Of a DNA stretch of 7,795 nt, positions 1 through 7,795 are shown in pieces. Within the stretch, counting starts at the first letter, position 1, and each line of letters starts with the position of its first letter. Made by a program: the position numbers and the translations under genes. The DNA lies in assembly GCA_937871635.1 (NCBI GenBank), contig CALMNS010000199.1:1-7795 (forward strand), in the 5' to 3' direction. Source of the stretch: an uncultured Solirubrobacter sp. (GTDB lineage Bacteria > Actinomycetota > Thermoleophilia > Solirubrobacterales > Solirubrobacteraceae). The notes under the pieces were generated by a model. The model was given only the letters and a program-made list of their open reading frames with translations. It was not told the origin of the DNA and did no database searches.

Positions 1-374
1 ACGCGGACCAGCGCGCGGTCCCCCAGCCGCTCCGCGGCGGCCTCGGCGAGCACCGCGTGGCGCTCCACGCCGACCACCTCGCCGGCCAGCCGGGCGAGCA
101 CCGCGGCGTGGTAGCCCGACCCCACCCCGACGTCGAGGACCCGGTCCTGCGGGCGCAGCTCGAGCAGCTCGCACATCCGGGCGACCACGTAGGGCTGGGA
201 GATGGTCTGGCCGGCGCCGATCGGGAGCGACGTGTTCTCCCAGGCGCGGCCGCGCAGCTCGGGCGGGACGAACTCGGGTCGCGGGACGTCCCGGATCGCC
301 TCGAGCACCCGGGGGTCGCGGATGCGCGCGGCCAGCTCGGCGACGAGGCGGTCAGCCGACCTCGACGCACGCAT
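1..374 (-). CDS. pcm: Protein-L-isoaspartate O-methyltransferase, N-terminal part (runs off left edge)
   Basis: Uses S-adenosylmethionine to methylate L-isoaspartyl residues formed by ageing of proteins, starting their repair to aspartate; a cytoplasmic enzyme. Only the first 124 residues are in the window, against about 200-220 for the family. Visible are the family signature around residues 50-60 (LPIGAGQTISQP, with Ser58 of GQTIS) and SAM-binding motif I at residues 79-88 (VLDVGVGSGY), followed by VVGVER at 100-105, where the acidic ribose-binding residue lies. The ATG at 374 is chosen because an in-frame TGA lies just upstream and a GAGG Shine-Dalgarno-like sequence sits at 384-387, 9 nt away. 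It begins 15 nt after the stop of the dehydrogenase gene, so it is very likely the last visible gene of the same leftward operon. The family assignment is secure; the missing C-terminus cannot be judged. Confidence 0.93.
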   Translation of the reverse strand, partial: MRASRSADRLVAELAARIRDPRVLEAIRDVPRPEFVPPELRGRAWENTSLPIGAGQTISQPYVVARMCELLELRPQDRVLDVGVGSGYHAAVLARLAGEVVGVERHAVLAEAAAERLGDRALVR

Positions 375-383
375 CGCGCATCG

Positions 384-387
384 CCTC
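384..387 (-). promoter_or_regulatory. Shine-Dalgarno-like GAGG before pcm
   Basis: Minus-strand GAGG lies 9 nt before the pcm ATG at 374, in the 15-nt gap after the dehydrogenase stop. It supports internal ribosome entry at this operon position, in contrast to the upstream-most genes of the window, which show no such site. Confidence 0.5.
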
Positions 388-389
388 GA

Positions 390-1253
390 TCAGCGCACGG
401 GCCACGAGAGCTCGTAGGTCGCCGCCATGTCCTGCCCGCCGAGCCCGGCCTCCGAGGCGCGGGCCATCTGGGCCACCACCGCCGCGACCACGGGCAGCGC
501 CAGGTCGGCGCGAGCCGCGGCGTCGAGCACCAGCCGCCCGTCCTTGAGCGCGAGGTCGAGGGCGAAGGAGGGCGGCTCGTAGTCCCGCCGGGCCATGAGC
601 CCGCCCTTGACGTGCGCGTAGGGGACGTCGAGCGGCCCGCGGCCGATCATCTGCAGGAAGGTCTCCGGCTCGACGCCGAGCGAGCCGGCCAGCGCGAGCG
701 TCTCGGCCAGCGACTCGGTGAGGGACACGAGCCAGGCGTTGACGACGAGCTTGACCCGCGTCCCCGTTCCGGCCTCGCCGAGCCGGTAGGTCTTCTTGCC
801 GATCGCCTCGAAGATCCCGCCGCAGCGGTCGATCGCCTCGTCCGGGCCCGAGGCGAGGACGACGAGCTCGCCCGCCTCGGCCGGCTGGCGGGTGCCGAGC
901 ACGGGGGCGTCGATCAGGGTCACCCCCGCCTCGTGGGCGGCGAGGGCGATGCGCTCGGACGCGTCGAGCCCCACGGTGCTGGTCTGGACGAGGATCGCCC
1001 CCTCGTCCATCGCCGGCAGCGCCTCCTCGAGGACGGCGAGGACCGCCTCCCCGTCGGTGAGCATGATCATCACCGCGCCGGCACCGGTCACCGCGCCGGC
1101 CACGTCGTCGGTCACCACGAAGCCCTCCTGGGCGAGCGGCGCGGCCTTCTCGGGCGACCGGTTCCAGACCCGGACCTCGCCGAAGGCGCGTCCGCTGAGC
1201 TGGCGCGCCATCGGCGCCCCCATCGTGCCTGTCCCGAGGACCGCGACGATCAT
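390..1253 (-). CDS. NAD(P)-binding beta-hydroxyacid dehydrogenase, 3-hydroxyisobutyrate / succinic semialdehyde reductase family
   Basis: A 287-residue cytoplasmic oxidoreductase, the normal length for the 3-hydroxyisobutyrate dehydrogenase (6-phosphogluconate dehydrogenase-like) family. The N-terminal Rossmann domain opens with VLGTGTMGAPMA (residues 5-16). Asn31-Arg32 after the second strand suggests NADPH preference. The substrate loop is DAPVLGT (115-121), where classical HIBADHs have DAPVSGG, and is followed by PAEAGEL and VLASG. That pattern resembles the glyoxylate/succinic semialdehyde reductase subgroup more than valine-catabolic enzymes. The catalytic lysine is Lys168 in GTGTRVKLVVN, with Asn172. 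The C-terminal helical domain carries SFALDLALKDGR (229-240), matching the family's conserved KD segment. The ATG directly follows the TAG of the upstream baeRF-like gene, with no convincing Shine-Dalgarno sequence, so translational coupling is likely. Small semialdehyde or glyoxylate detoxification is the best guess; the substrate is not proven by sequence. Confidence 0.88.
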   Translation of the reverse strand: MIVAVLGTGTMGAPMARQLSGRAFGEVRVWNRSPEKAAPLAQEGFVVTDDVAGAVTGAGAVMIMLTDGEAVLAVLEEALPAMDEGAILVQTSTVGLDASERIALAAHEAGVTLIDAPVLGTRQPAEAGELVVLASGPDEAIDRCGGIFEAIGKKTYRLGEAGTGTRVKLVVNAWLVSLTESLAETLALAGSLGVEPETFLQMIGRGPLDVPYAHVKGGLMARRDYEPPSFALDLALKDGRLVLDAAARADLALPVVAAVVAQMARASEAGLGGQDMAATYELSWPVR

Positions 1254-2387
1254 CTAGAACCGCAGCAGCGCGCCGATGCCGCCGTGCGCCTCGAGGTCGC
1301 CGAAGCGCCGGACGACGAGCACGTCGGCGGACTGCTCGACCGCCCGCTCGATCGCCGTCTCGACGATGTCGTCGCGCCCCTCGATCTCGGGCTCGTCGAC
1401 CGGCACGTTGGCGCCGTCGACGACCAGCATCCCGGTGGTCGTCTCGATCGCGCCGCCGGCGCGGAAGCCGTCCTGGAGCAGGAGGAGCTCGACGCGGTGC
1501 TGGTTGAGCGCCTCGAGCACCGCCGCGAGCCCCGCCGCCGCCCGGCCGCCGCGACCGGCTTCCTGCGCGAAGCGGTCGAGCGCCGAGCGCTCCTTCTCCG
1601 AGCGGTGCTGCTCGATGAGGGGGGCGGCGGCCTCGGTCACGTCCTTCGCGTTGGCGTTCTCCCAGTCGACGTGCACCCGGCCGCAGAGCCGCTCGAGCAC
1701 GTAGGGGTGCAGGGCGGCCTCGACCTGCCCCGCGTACTCGTCGGGCGCGCCGATCAGCAGGCAGTCGAAGGGCCGCGCCTTGAGCAGGCGCGAGAGGTGC
1801 TCGCCCACCACGCGCAGGTGCTGCTCGGCCTCCCGGTCGGTGGTGTGCTGGGCGGCGCGGTCCTCGACCTCGTCGCCCTGGGCGCCGGCGAAGCGCTCGA
1901 GCTCGTCGAGCGACTCCGCGGGCCCGTAGAAGACCCGGGCCTCGCGCCGCGTGGTGATCAGGACGCACCACCGGTCGGCGTCCGCGGCGGTGGTGACGAG
2001 CGGCTCGACGAAGGGCGAGTCGTCGAGGACGATGCGCGACTCGACGGGCTGCGGGAGGCGCACCACCTCGAGCAGGTCGGCCGGCCCGCAGGCGTACACC
2101 GCGATTCCGCGCGTCCCGTTCTTGGCGAGGTCGGGCCCGAGCAGGATCTCGCGGACCCGCTCGACGTCCTCCTTGAGCGCGGTGCGCTCGGCGTGGTCGA
2201 GGTGCCCCGCCCGGTCGATCCGGTGGGAGGCGTCCGTCAGCAGCGAGGTGATCGCCGTGGCGCGCGCCGGTCCCGTCGCGAACTCGCTCGGATCGAGGTT
2301 GAGGAACGCCGAGATGACCTTGCCGGACGTCGGGCGGAGCTCGGCCAGGCGGCGGAGGCGATCGCGGGAGAGGGAGGGGGCGGCCAT
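1254..2387 (-). CDS. baeRF-family (bacterial eRF1/Vms1-like) protein
   Basis: A 377-residue soluble protein resembling the bacterial archaeo-eukaryotic release factor (baeRF) families, relatives of eRF1 and of the Vms1/ANKZF1 peptidyl-tRNA hydrolases that free stalled nascent chains. The N-terminus has VISAFLNLDPSEFATGPAR (24-42), like the family's 'VLSVYLNLDPSEF' opening. The central domain (about 138-265) contains VLITTRREARVFYG and, after it, a charged loop with Gln170, Gln180 and Gln189 (GAQGDEVEDRAAQ, then EAEQHL), where related proteins carry a GGxSQ- or GGQ-like loop. A typical hydrolase core follows (FDCLLIGAPDEY). The C-terminal domain ends in GGIGALLRF, a close match to the end of eRF1 domain 3. 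The zinc-ribbon region that related proteins often have near 305-333 contains no cysteine here. The start at 2387 gives the family N-terminus; it lacks a Shine-Dalgarno sequence and has a -10-like hexamer 7 nt upstream. Catalytic activity is unproven. Confidence 0.75.
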   Translation of the reverse strand: MAAPSLSRDRLRRLAELRPTSGKVISAFLNLDPSEFATGPARATAITSLLTDASHRIDRAGHLDHAERTALKEDVERVREILLGPDLAKNGTRGIAVYACGPADLLEVVRLPQPVESRIVLDDSPFVEPLVTTAADADRWCVLITTRREARVFYGPAESLDELERFAGAQGDEVEDRAAQHTTDREAEQHLRVVGEHLSRLLKARPFDCLLIGAPDEYAGQVEAALHPYVLERLCGRVHVDWENANAKDVTEAAAPLIEQHRSEKERSALDRFAQEAGRGGRAAAGLAAVLEALNQHRVELLLLQDGFRAGGAIETTTGMLVVDGANVPVDEPEIEGRDDIVETAIERAVEQSADVLVVRRFGDLEAHGGIGALLRF

Positions 2388-2394
2388 AGGGTCA

Positions 2395-2400
2395 AGCTTT
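2395..2400 (-). promoter_or_regulatory. Possible -10 element for leaderless baeRF-like gene
   Basis: Minus-strand AAAGCT (or TAAAGC shifted by one base) sits 7 nt before the ATG at 2387, within the 34-bp gap after DUF427. It keeps the A2 and T6 positions of a -10 box and the spacing seen at other starts in the window. No -35 is recognisable at 16-18 nt upstream. It is the weakest of the five candidates; read-through from DUF427 is also likely. Confidence 0.3.
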
Positions 2401-2421
2401 ACCCCCCAGCGCCCCTCCGAA

Positions 2422-2886
2422 TCACCATCCGCGCGTCCCGGGCCCGCCCTTGAACGGCCCGGTGATGTCAGCGGTGATCCAGCCGCCGTAGAAGTCCCCG
2501 GGCTGGGCGTCGACGCGCTCGTCGCCGAGGTAGCAGGCGTCCATCCGCCCCGGGTAGAGGGAGACGAAGTCCCGCAGCTCGGCGTAGCGCGGCGACGGGT
2601 CGCGGTAGGTCCACGCGGCCGCCGCCTCGCGACGATCGCCCGCCTCGACGTCGAAGTAGGTCGCGACCCCCTTCCACTCGCAGAACGACTCCCGGGAGAC
2701 CGGCATCAGGAGGTCTGAACGCACGTCCTGCGGCGGGAGGTAGATCGTCGGCGGGTGGGAGGTCTCGAGCACGCGCAGCGCGCCGTCCGTCTCGGCGAGC
2801 ACCTCGCCCCCGAGCTCGACGCGGACCCGCCGCTCGCACGGCACCAGGGCGGGCGGGCGCGGGTAGTCCCAGACGTTCTCGCTCAT
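2422..2886 (-). CDS. DUF427 (NTP_transf_9) domain protein
   Basis: A 154-residue soluble protein that consists of one DUF427 domain (Pfam PF04248), the usual size. Recognisable family features are VWDYPRPPALVPCERRVRV at 5-23, the ETSHPPTIYLPPQDV segment at 41-55, the CEWKG tryptophan motif (69-73) followed by ATYFDV, AAWTYRDPSP (90-99), and the C-terminal segment DFYGGWITADITGPFKG (131-147) ending GTRGW. The family is widespread in actinobacteria and proteobacteria; the Pfam name suggests nucleotidyltransferase similarity, but I know of no firmly established reaction. The ATG at 2886 matches the family N-terminus; a -10-like TACCGT lies exactly 7 nt before it and no Shine-Dalgarno sequence is present. 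It diverges from aconitase across 33 bp and is the likely first gene of the leftward cluster. Confidence 0.87.
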   Translation of the reverse strand: MSENVWDYPRPPALVPCERRVRVELGGEVLAETDGALRVLETSHPPTIYLPPQDVRSDLLMPVSRESFCEWKGVATYFDVEAGDRREAAAAWTYRDPSPRYAELRDFVSLYPGRMDACYLGDERVDAQPGDFYGGWITADITGPFKGGPGTRGW

Positions 2887-2893
2887 CCCGAGC

Positions 2894-2899
2894 ACGGTA
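2894..2899 (-). promoter_or_regulatory. Probable -10 element for leaderless DUF427 gene
   Basis: Minus-strand TACCGT is followed by 7 nt and then the ATG at 2886, so transcription would start at or next to the start codon. It fits the TANNNT actinobacterial -10 pattern. No clear -35 is seen, and the region upstream on this strand is already the aconitase start. Confidence 0.45.
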
Positions 2900-2907
2900 G
2901 GGGCTGC

Positions 2908-2913
2908 CAAACT
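2908..2913 (+). promoter_or_regulatory. Possible -10 element for leaderless aconitase gene
   Basis: Plus-strand CAAACT ends 6 nt before the aconitase ATG at 2920. It keeps A2 and T6 of TANNNT but has C at position 1. The downstream CTGG...CCC context resembles that of the M42 peptidase start (TAGTCTGGCGCCC then GTG). There is no purine-rich ribosome-binding sequence in the 33-bp spacer. Confidence 0.38.
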
Positions 2914-2919
2914 GGACCC

Positions 2920-5730
<2,811 letters not shown>

Positions 5731-5733
5731 GCC

Positions 5734-6474
5734 CTACGCGCCCTCCGCGCTCCACGGGCGGCGGGCGACGAAGACGAACTGCCCGCAGAGCAGGAGCTTG
5801 ACCGCGTTGCGGTCCTCGGCGTCCCATCCGAGGAGCCGCGACGCGCCGTCGACGAAGCGGTTGAACGGCGACCTGCGCGCCCAGTAGCGGTCGAACCGCG
5901 GGTGGCCGCGCGCCAGCCGCCGGGCGATGAGGGTCAGCCCGTCGATGCCCGGGCGGACCAGCTCGAGCTCGAGGTCGACCCGCTCGAGCGCGCGCTTGAC
6001 GCCGTAGGGGGTCGGATTGCCCGTCGACCAGCCGTGGTAGGGCTCGAGCTGCGAGGTCGAGCCGGCGAACACCCCGCCCGGCACGAGGACCCGGGCGACC
6101 TCGGCGTAGAGCTCGGCGGGTCGCTCGACGTGCTCGAGCACCTGCTTGCAGAAGACGACGTCGAACGCCGCGTCGCCGAAGGGCAGCGCGGTGCCGTCGA
6201 AGGTGACGACGGTCGCGTCGCCGCGCGACCGCTTGCCGAGCTCCTCGGAGTCGGGGAGGTCGGCTCCCGTCCAGCGGACCTCCGGGTCGGCGGCCCGGAA
6301 GGCGTCGATCGAGTCGCCGCGCCCGCAGCCCAAGTCGAGCACGCGGACGCCCCGGCGGTCGGCGATCAGCCCCGGGATGAGGTCGTCGGCGACGACTTGC
6401 GCCGAGGTGTCGGTGGGGATGGCTCCGCGCAGCGCGGCCCGGACGTCGGCGGCCGGCAGCGGGCGGTCGGACAT
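5734..6474 (-). CDS. Class I SAM-dependent methyltransferase
   Basis: A 246-residue soluble methyltransferase with a Rossmann-like SAM-binding domain. Motif I is VRVLDLGCGRGDS (43-55); the acidic ribose-binding position is Asp72 in TGADLPDSEE; the segment TFDGTALPFGDAAFDVVFCKQVLEHV (91-116) is typical of the Methyltransf_11/UbiE-like type; and LVPGGVFAGST (130-140) is the post-motif loop. SQLEPYHGWSTGNPTPYG (141-158) probably forms the acceptor side, and a C-terminal helical tail (about 190-246) contains no obvious membrane span. The acceptor is unknown; similar EPYH/TPYG proteins are, as I recall, scattered among glycan- and lipid-associated methyltransferases, but nothing in the neighbourhood supports that here. 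The ATG at 6474 is preceded 7 nt upstream by TAGCGT and lacks a Shine-Dalgarno sequence. It is divergent from the M42 peptidase and tail-to-tail with aconitase. Confidence 0.85.
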   Translation of the reverse strand: MSDRPLPAADVRAALRGAIPTDTSAQVVADDLIPGLIADRRGVRVLDLGCGRGDSIDAFRAADPEVRWTGADLPDSEELGKRSRGDATVVTFDGTALPFGDAAFDVVFCKQVLEHVERPAELYAEVARVLVPGGVFAGSTSQLEPYHGWSTGNPTPYGVKRALERVDLELELVRPGIDGLTLIARRLARGHPRFDRYWARRSPFNRFVDGASRLLGWDAEDRNAVKLLLCGQFVFVARRPWSAEGA

Positions 6475-6481
6475 GGCGAGA

Positions 6482-6487
6482 ACGCTA
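6482..6487 (-). promoter_or_regulatory. Probable -10 element for leaderless methyltransferase gene
   Basis: Minus-strand TAGCGT, then 7 nt, then the ATG at 6474. It matches TANNNT and the spacing expected when the transcript begins at the start codon. It lies in the 60-bp divergent spacer shared with the M42 peptidase; no distinct -35 hexamer is evident. Confidence 0.48.
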
Positions 6488-6521
6488 CCCGGAGCCGGAC
6501 CGTACTTCCGGGGACGACCAC

Positions 6522-6527
6522 TAGTCT
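6522..6527 (+). promoter_or_regulatory. Probable -10 element for leaderless M42 peptidase gene
   Basis: Plus-strand TAGTCT, then 7 nt, then the GTG start at 6535. It matches TANNNT at the same spacing as the divergent methyltransferase start. No ribosome-binding sequence occurs before the GTG, which supports a leaderless message. No convincing -35 is visible. Confidence 0.5.
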
Positions 6528-6534
6528 GGCGCCC

Positions 6535-7593
6535 GTGCCGATCCCTGACGTCCTCCGCAAGCTCATCACCGCCGCCGGCCCGTCGGGCTACGAGCAGGCG
6601 CCCGCCGCGGTGTTCCGCGAGGCGTGCGCCGGCTTCGGCGCCGAGGTGACCTACGACACCCTCGGCTCGACCGTCGCCAAGGTGGCGGGCACCGGCTCGG
6701 GACCGCTGATCGCCGTCATCGGCCACGTCGACGAGATCGGGCTGATCGTCCACCACATCGACGACGAGGGCTACCTCTACTTCACGGGCGTCGGCGGCTG
6801 GGATCCGATGATCCTCGTCGGCCAGCGCGTCGAGCTCTCGACCCGCGACGGCGTCGTCCCCGGCGTGGTCGGCAAGAAGCCGATCCACCTCCTCCGCGAC
6901 GAGGAGCGCAAGAAGGTCCCCGAGCTGCGCGACCTCCACGTCGACATCGGCGCCGCCGACGGCGACGAGGCCCGCGGGATGGTCCGGATCGGGGACGTCG
7001 GGGTGATCGCCGGCGAGCCGGTCGAGCTGCCCAACGGGCGCGTGGTCTCGCGCTCGCTCGACAACCGGATCGGGTGCTACGTCGCCTACGAGGCCGCGCG
7101 GCTGGTGGCCGAGGCCGGCGGCGCGCCCGGGGACGTCGCCGCGGTGGCCGTCGCCCAGGAGGAGATCACCTTCGGCGGGGCCACCACGACCGCGTACTCG
7201 ATGCAGCCCGACGTCGCCGTCGTCGTCGACGTGACGTTCGCCACCGACGCGCCGGGCACCAGCGAGAAGGAGCTCGGCTCGCACAAGTTCGGCTCGGGTC
7301 CGGTCCTCACCCGCGGCTCGACGCTCGACCCGACGATCTTCGAGCGGCTCCACCAGGCGGGGGAGGACGAGGGCATCCCGTTCACCGTCAGCGCGTCCGC
7401 GCGGGCCACCGGCACGGACGCCGACGCCGTGCACGTCTCGCGCGGCGGCGTCCCCAGCGCCGTGGTCTCGGTCCCCCTGCGCTACATGCACTCGGCGGTC
7501 GAGATGGTGCAGCTCGACGACATCGACGCCTGCGCGCGCCTCATCGCCGCCTTCGCGCTGCGCGGGGCGGCCGACCTCGAGCTCGACCGCTGA
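6535..7593 (+). CDS. M42 family metallopeptidase (TET/glutamyl aminopeptidase-like)
   Basis: A 352-residue cytoplasmic dinuclear metallo-aminopeptidase of MEROPS family M42, the normal length; relatives form large tetrahedral dodecamers that trim peptides left by proteasome-type proteases. The N-terminus has the family start ending in AGPSGYE (14-20). The ligand set is complete: His64 and Asp66 in IGHVDEIGL, bridging Asp176 in SRSLDNRIG, catalytic Glu209 and metal ligand Glu210 in VAQEEITFGG, Asp232 in VVVDVTF, and His319 in RYMHSAVEMV. The inserted dimerisation/PDZ-like domain would lie at about 70-160 (GVVGKKPIHLL at 110-120 is typical). Family members usually read QEEVGxRGA where this one has QEEITFGGA. 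The GTG at 6535 is chosen because it places the family N-terminus at residue 1 and follows a -10-like TAGTCT by 7 nt. The HAD gene appears to start inside its stop codon, so the two are probably co-transcribed. Annotations such as endoglucanase for this family are historical errors. Confidence 0.93.
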   Translation: MPIPDVLRKLITAAGPSGYEQAPAAVFREACAGFGAEVTYDTLGSTVAKVAGTGSGPLIAVIGHVDEIGLIVHHIDDEGYLYFTGVGGWDPMILVGQRVELSTRDGVVPGVVGKKPIHLLRDEERKKVPELRDLHVDIGAADGDEARGMVRIGDVGVIAGEPVELPNGRVVSRSLDNRIGCYVAYEAARLVAEAGGAPGDVAAVAVAQEEITFGGATTTAYSMQPDVAVVVDVTFATDAPGTSEKELGSHKFGSGPVLTRGSTLDPTIFERLHQAGEDEGIPFTVSASARATGTDADAVHVSRGGVPSAVVSVPLRYMHSAVEMVQLDDIDACARLIAAFALRGAADLELDR

Positions 7594-7795
7594 GCTCCTC
7601 GGCCTCGCCGCTCCTCGTCCTCTGGGACATCGACGGGACGCTCCTGCGCCGGGCGTCGCGCGAGCACGCCGAGGCGCTGCTCGACGCGGTCGCCGGCGTC
7701 CACGGGGTCGACGTGCGCTCAGAGCGGGTCGACGCCGCGGGCCGGACGGACCGGGCCATCGCCCGGTCCCTGCTCGAGCGGGCCGGCTTCGACCG
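7590..7795 (+). CDS. HAD-superfamily hydrolase, N-terminal part (runs off right edge)
   Basis: The first 68 or so residues of a haloacid dehalogenase-like phosphatase. Motif I is LVLWDIDGTLL, with nucleophile Asp13 and acid/base Asp15 when counted from the CTG at 7590. The following helical cap start (LLRRASREHAEALLDAVAG) and the segment AGRTDRAIARSLLERAG fit phosphoglycolate phosphatase/beta-phosphoglucomutase-like members. No ATG, GTG or TTG lies in this frame between position 7500 and motif I; the CTG at 7590-7592 overlaps the TGA of the M42 gene (7591-7593) and is the best-placed start. A true start could instead lie more than 90 nt inside the peptidase gene. Substrate unknown. The family is secure; the start is provisional. 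Confidence 0.8.
   Translation, partial: MSSSASPLLVLWDIDGTLLRRASREHAEALLDAVAGVHGVDVRSERVDAAGRTDRAIARSLLERAGFD

Noticed and set aside
352..1971. A 539-codon minus-strand frame overlapping the dehydrogenase and baeRF-like genes.
   Set aside because: Arg/Ala/Gly-rich low-complexity translation in a different frame from the two recognisable genes; its last few codons overlap the pcm start only by chance.
2390..2395. Minus-strand TTGACC, a good -35-like hexamer.
   Set aside because: It lies only 2 nt before the baeRF ATG, so any promoter using it would start inside the gene; no matching -10 is placed to make sense of it.
57..2453. A 798-codon open frame on the plus strand opposite pcm, the dehydrogenase and the baeRF-like gene.
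   Set aside because: Composition is that of an antisense shadow (Arg/Gly/Asp/Glu/His-rich, no domain), and three recognisable proteins occupy the other strand.
5738..5764. Short inverted repeat CGCCC...GGGCG downstream of aconitase as a terminator.
   Set aside because: The 5-bp stem has a 12-base loop, no U-tract, and lies within the methyltransferase coding end; expected by chance at this GC content.

Overview
The window looks like ordinary chromosomal housekeeping DNA from a very GC-rich actinobacterium (roughly 70% or more G+C by eye, nearly every third codon position G or C). Protein character points, by inference only, to a deep actinobacterial lineage such as Thermoleophilia/Solirubrobacterales: an actinobacterial-type aconitase with a long acidic linker, a baeRF/Vms1-like protein, and several genes that seem to lack leaders. 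I see no transposase, integrase, tRNA, rRNA, CRISPR array, prophage gene or toxin-antitoxin pair.

Left block (1-2886, minus strand): four genes read leftward with almost no spacing. In transcription order they are a DUF427 protein, a baeRF/Vms1-like (eRF1-domain) protein, a beta-hydroxyacid dehydrogenase of the 3-hydroxyisobutyrate/glyoxylate-succinic semialdehyde reductase family, and protein-L-isoaspartate O-methyltransferase, which is cut by the left edge. The baeRF stop abuts the dehydrogenase start (TAG|ATG), and pcm begins 15 nt after the dehydrogenase stop. A shared transcript is likely. A common theme of protein and metabolite quality control (stalled-peptide release, isoaspartate repair, aldehyde reduction) is possible but is inference.

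Centre (2920-5730, plus strand): a full-length aconitase of the AcnA/IRP type with all three Fe-S cysteines. It diverges from DUF427 across only 33 bp.

Right block (5734-7795): a class I SAM-dependent methyltransferase on the minus strand ends 3 bp from the aconitase stop. It diverges across 60 bp from a plus-strand M42 metallo-aminopeptidase with a complete set of metal ligands. A HAD-family phosphatase follows, apparently starting at a CTG that overlaps the peptidase stop, and is cut by the right edge.

No clearly new multi-gene system is visible. The points most worth a second look are: a repeated -10-like hexamer lying 6-7 nt from the start codon at five gene starts (probable leaderless transcription); the ESFPASDPP-type motif in the aconitase linker; the baeRF protein lacking both a GGQ-type loop and zinc-ribbon cysteines; and the apparent CTG start of the HAD gene. 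Nearly all of the window is coding; no gene-free stretch exceeds about 60 bp.
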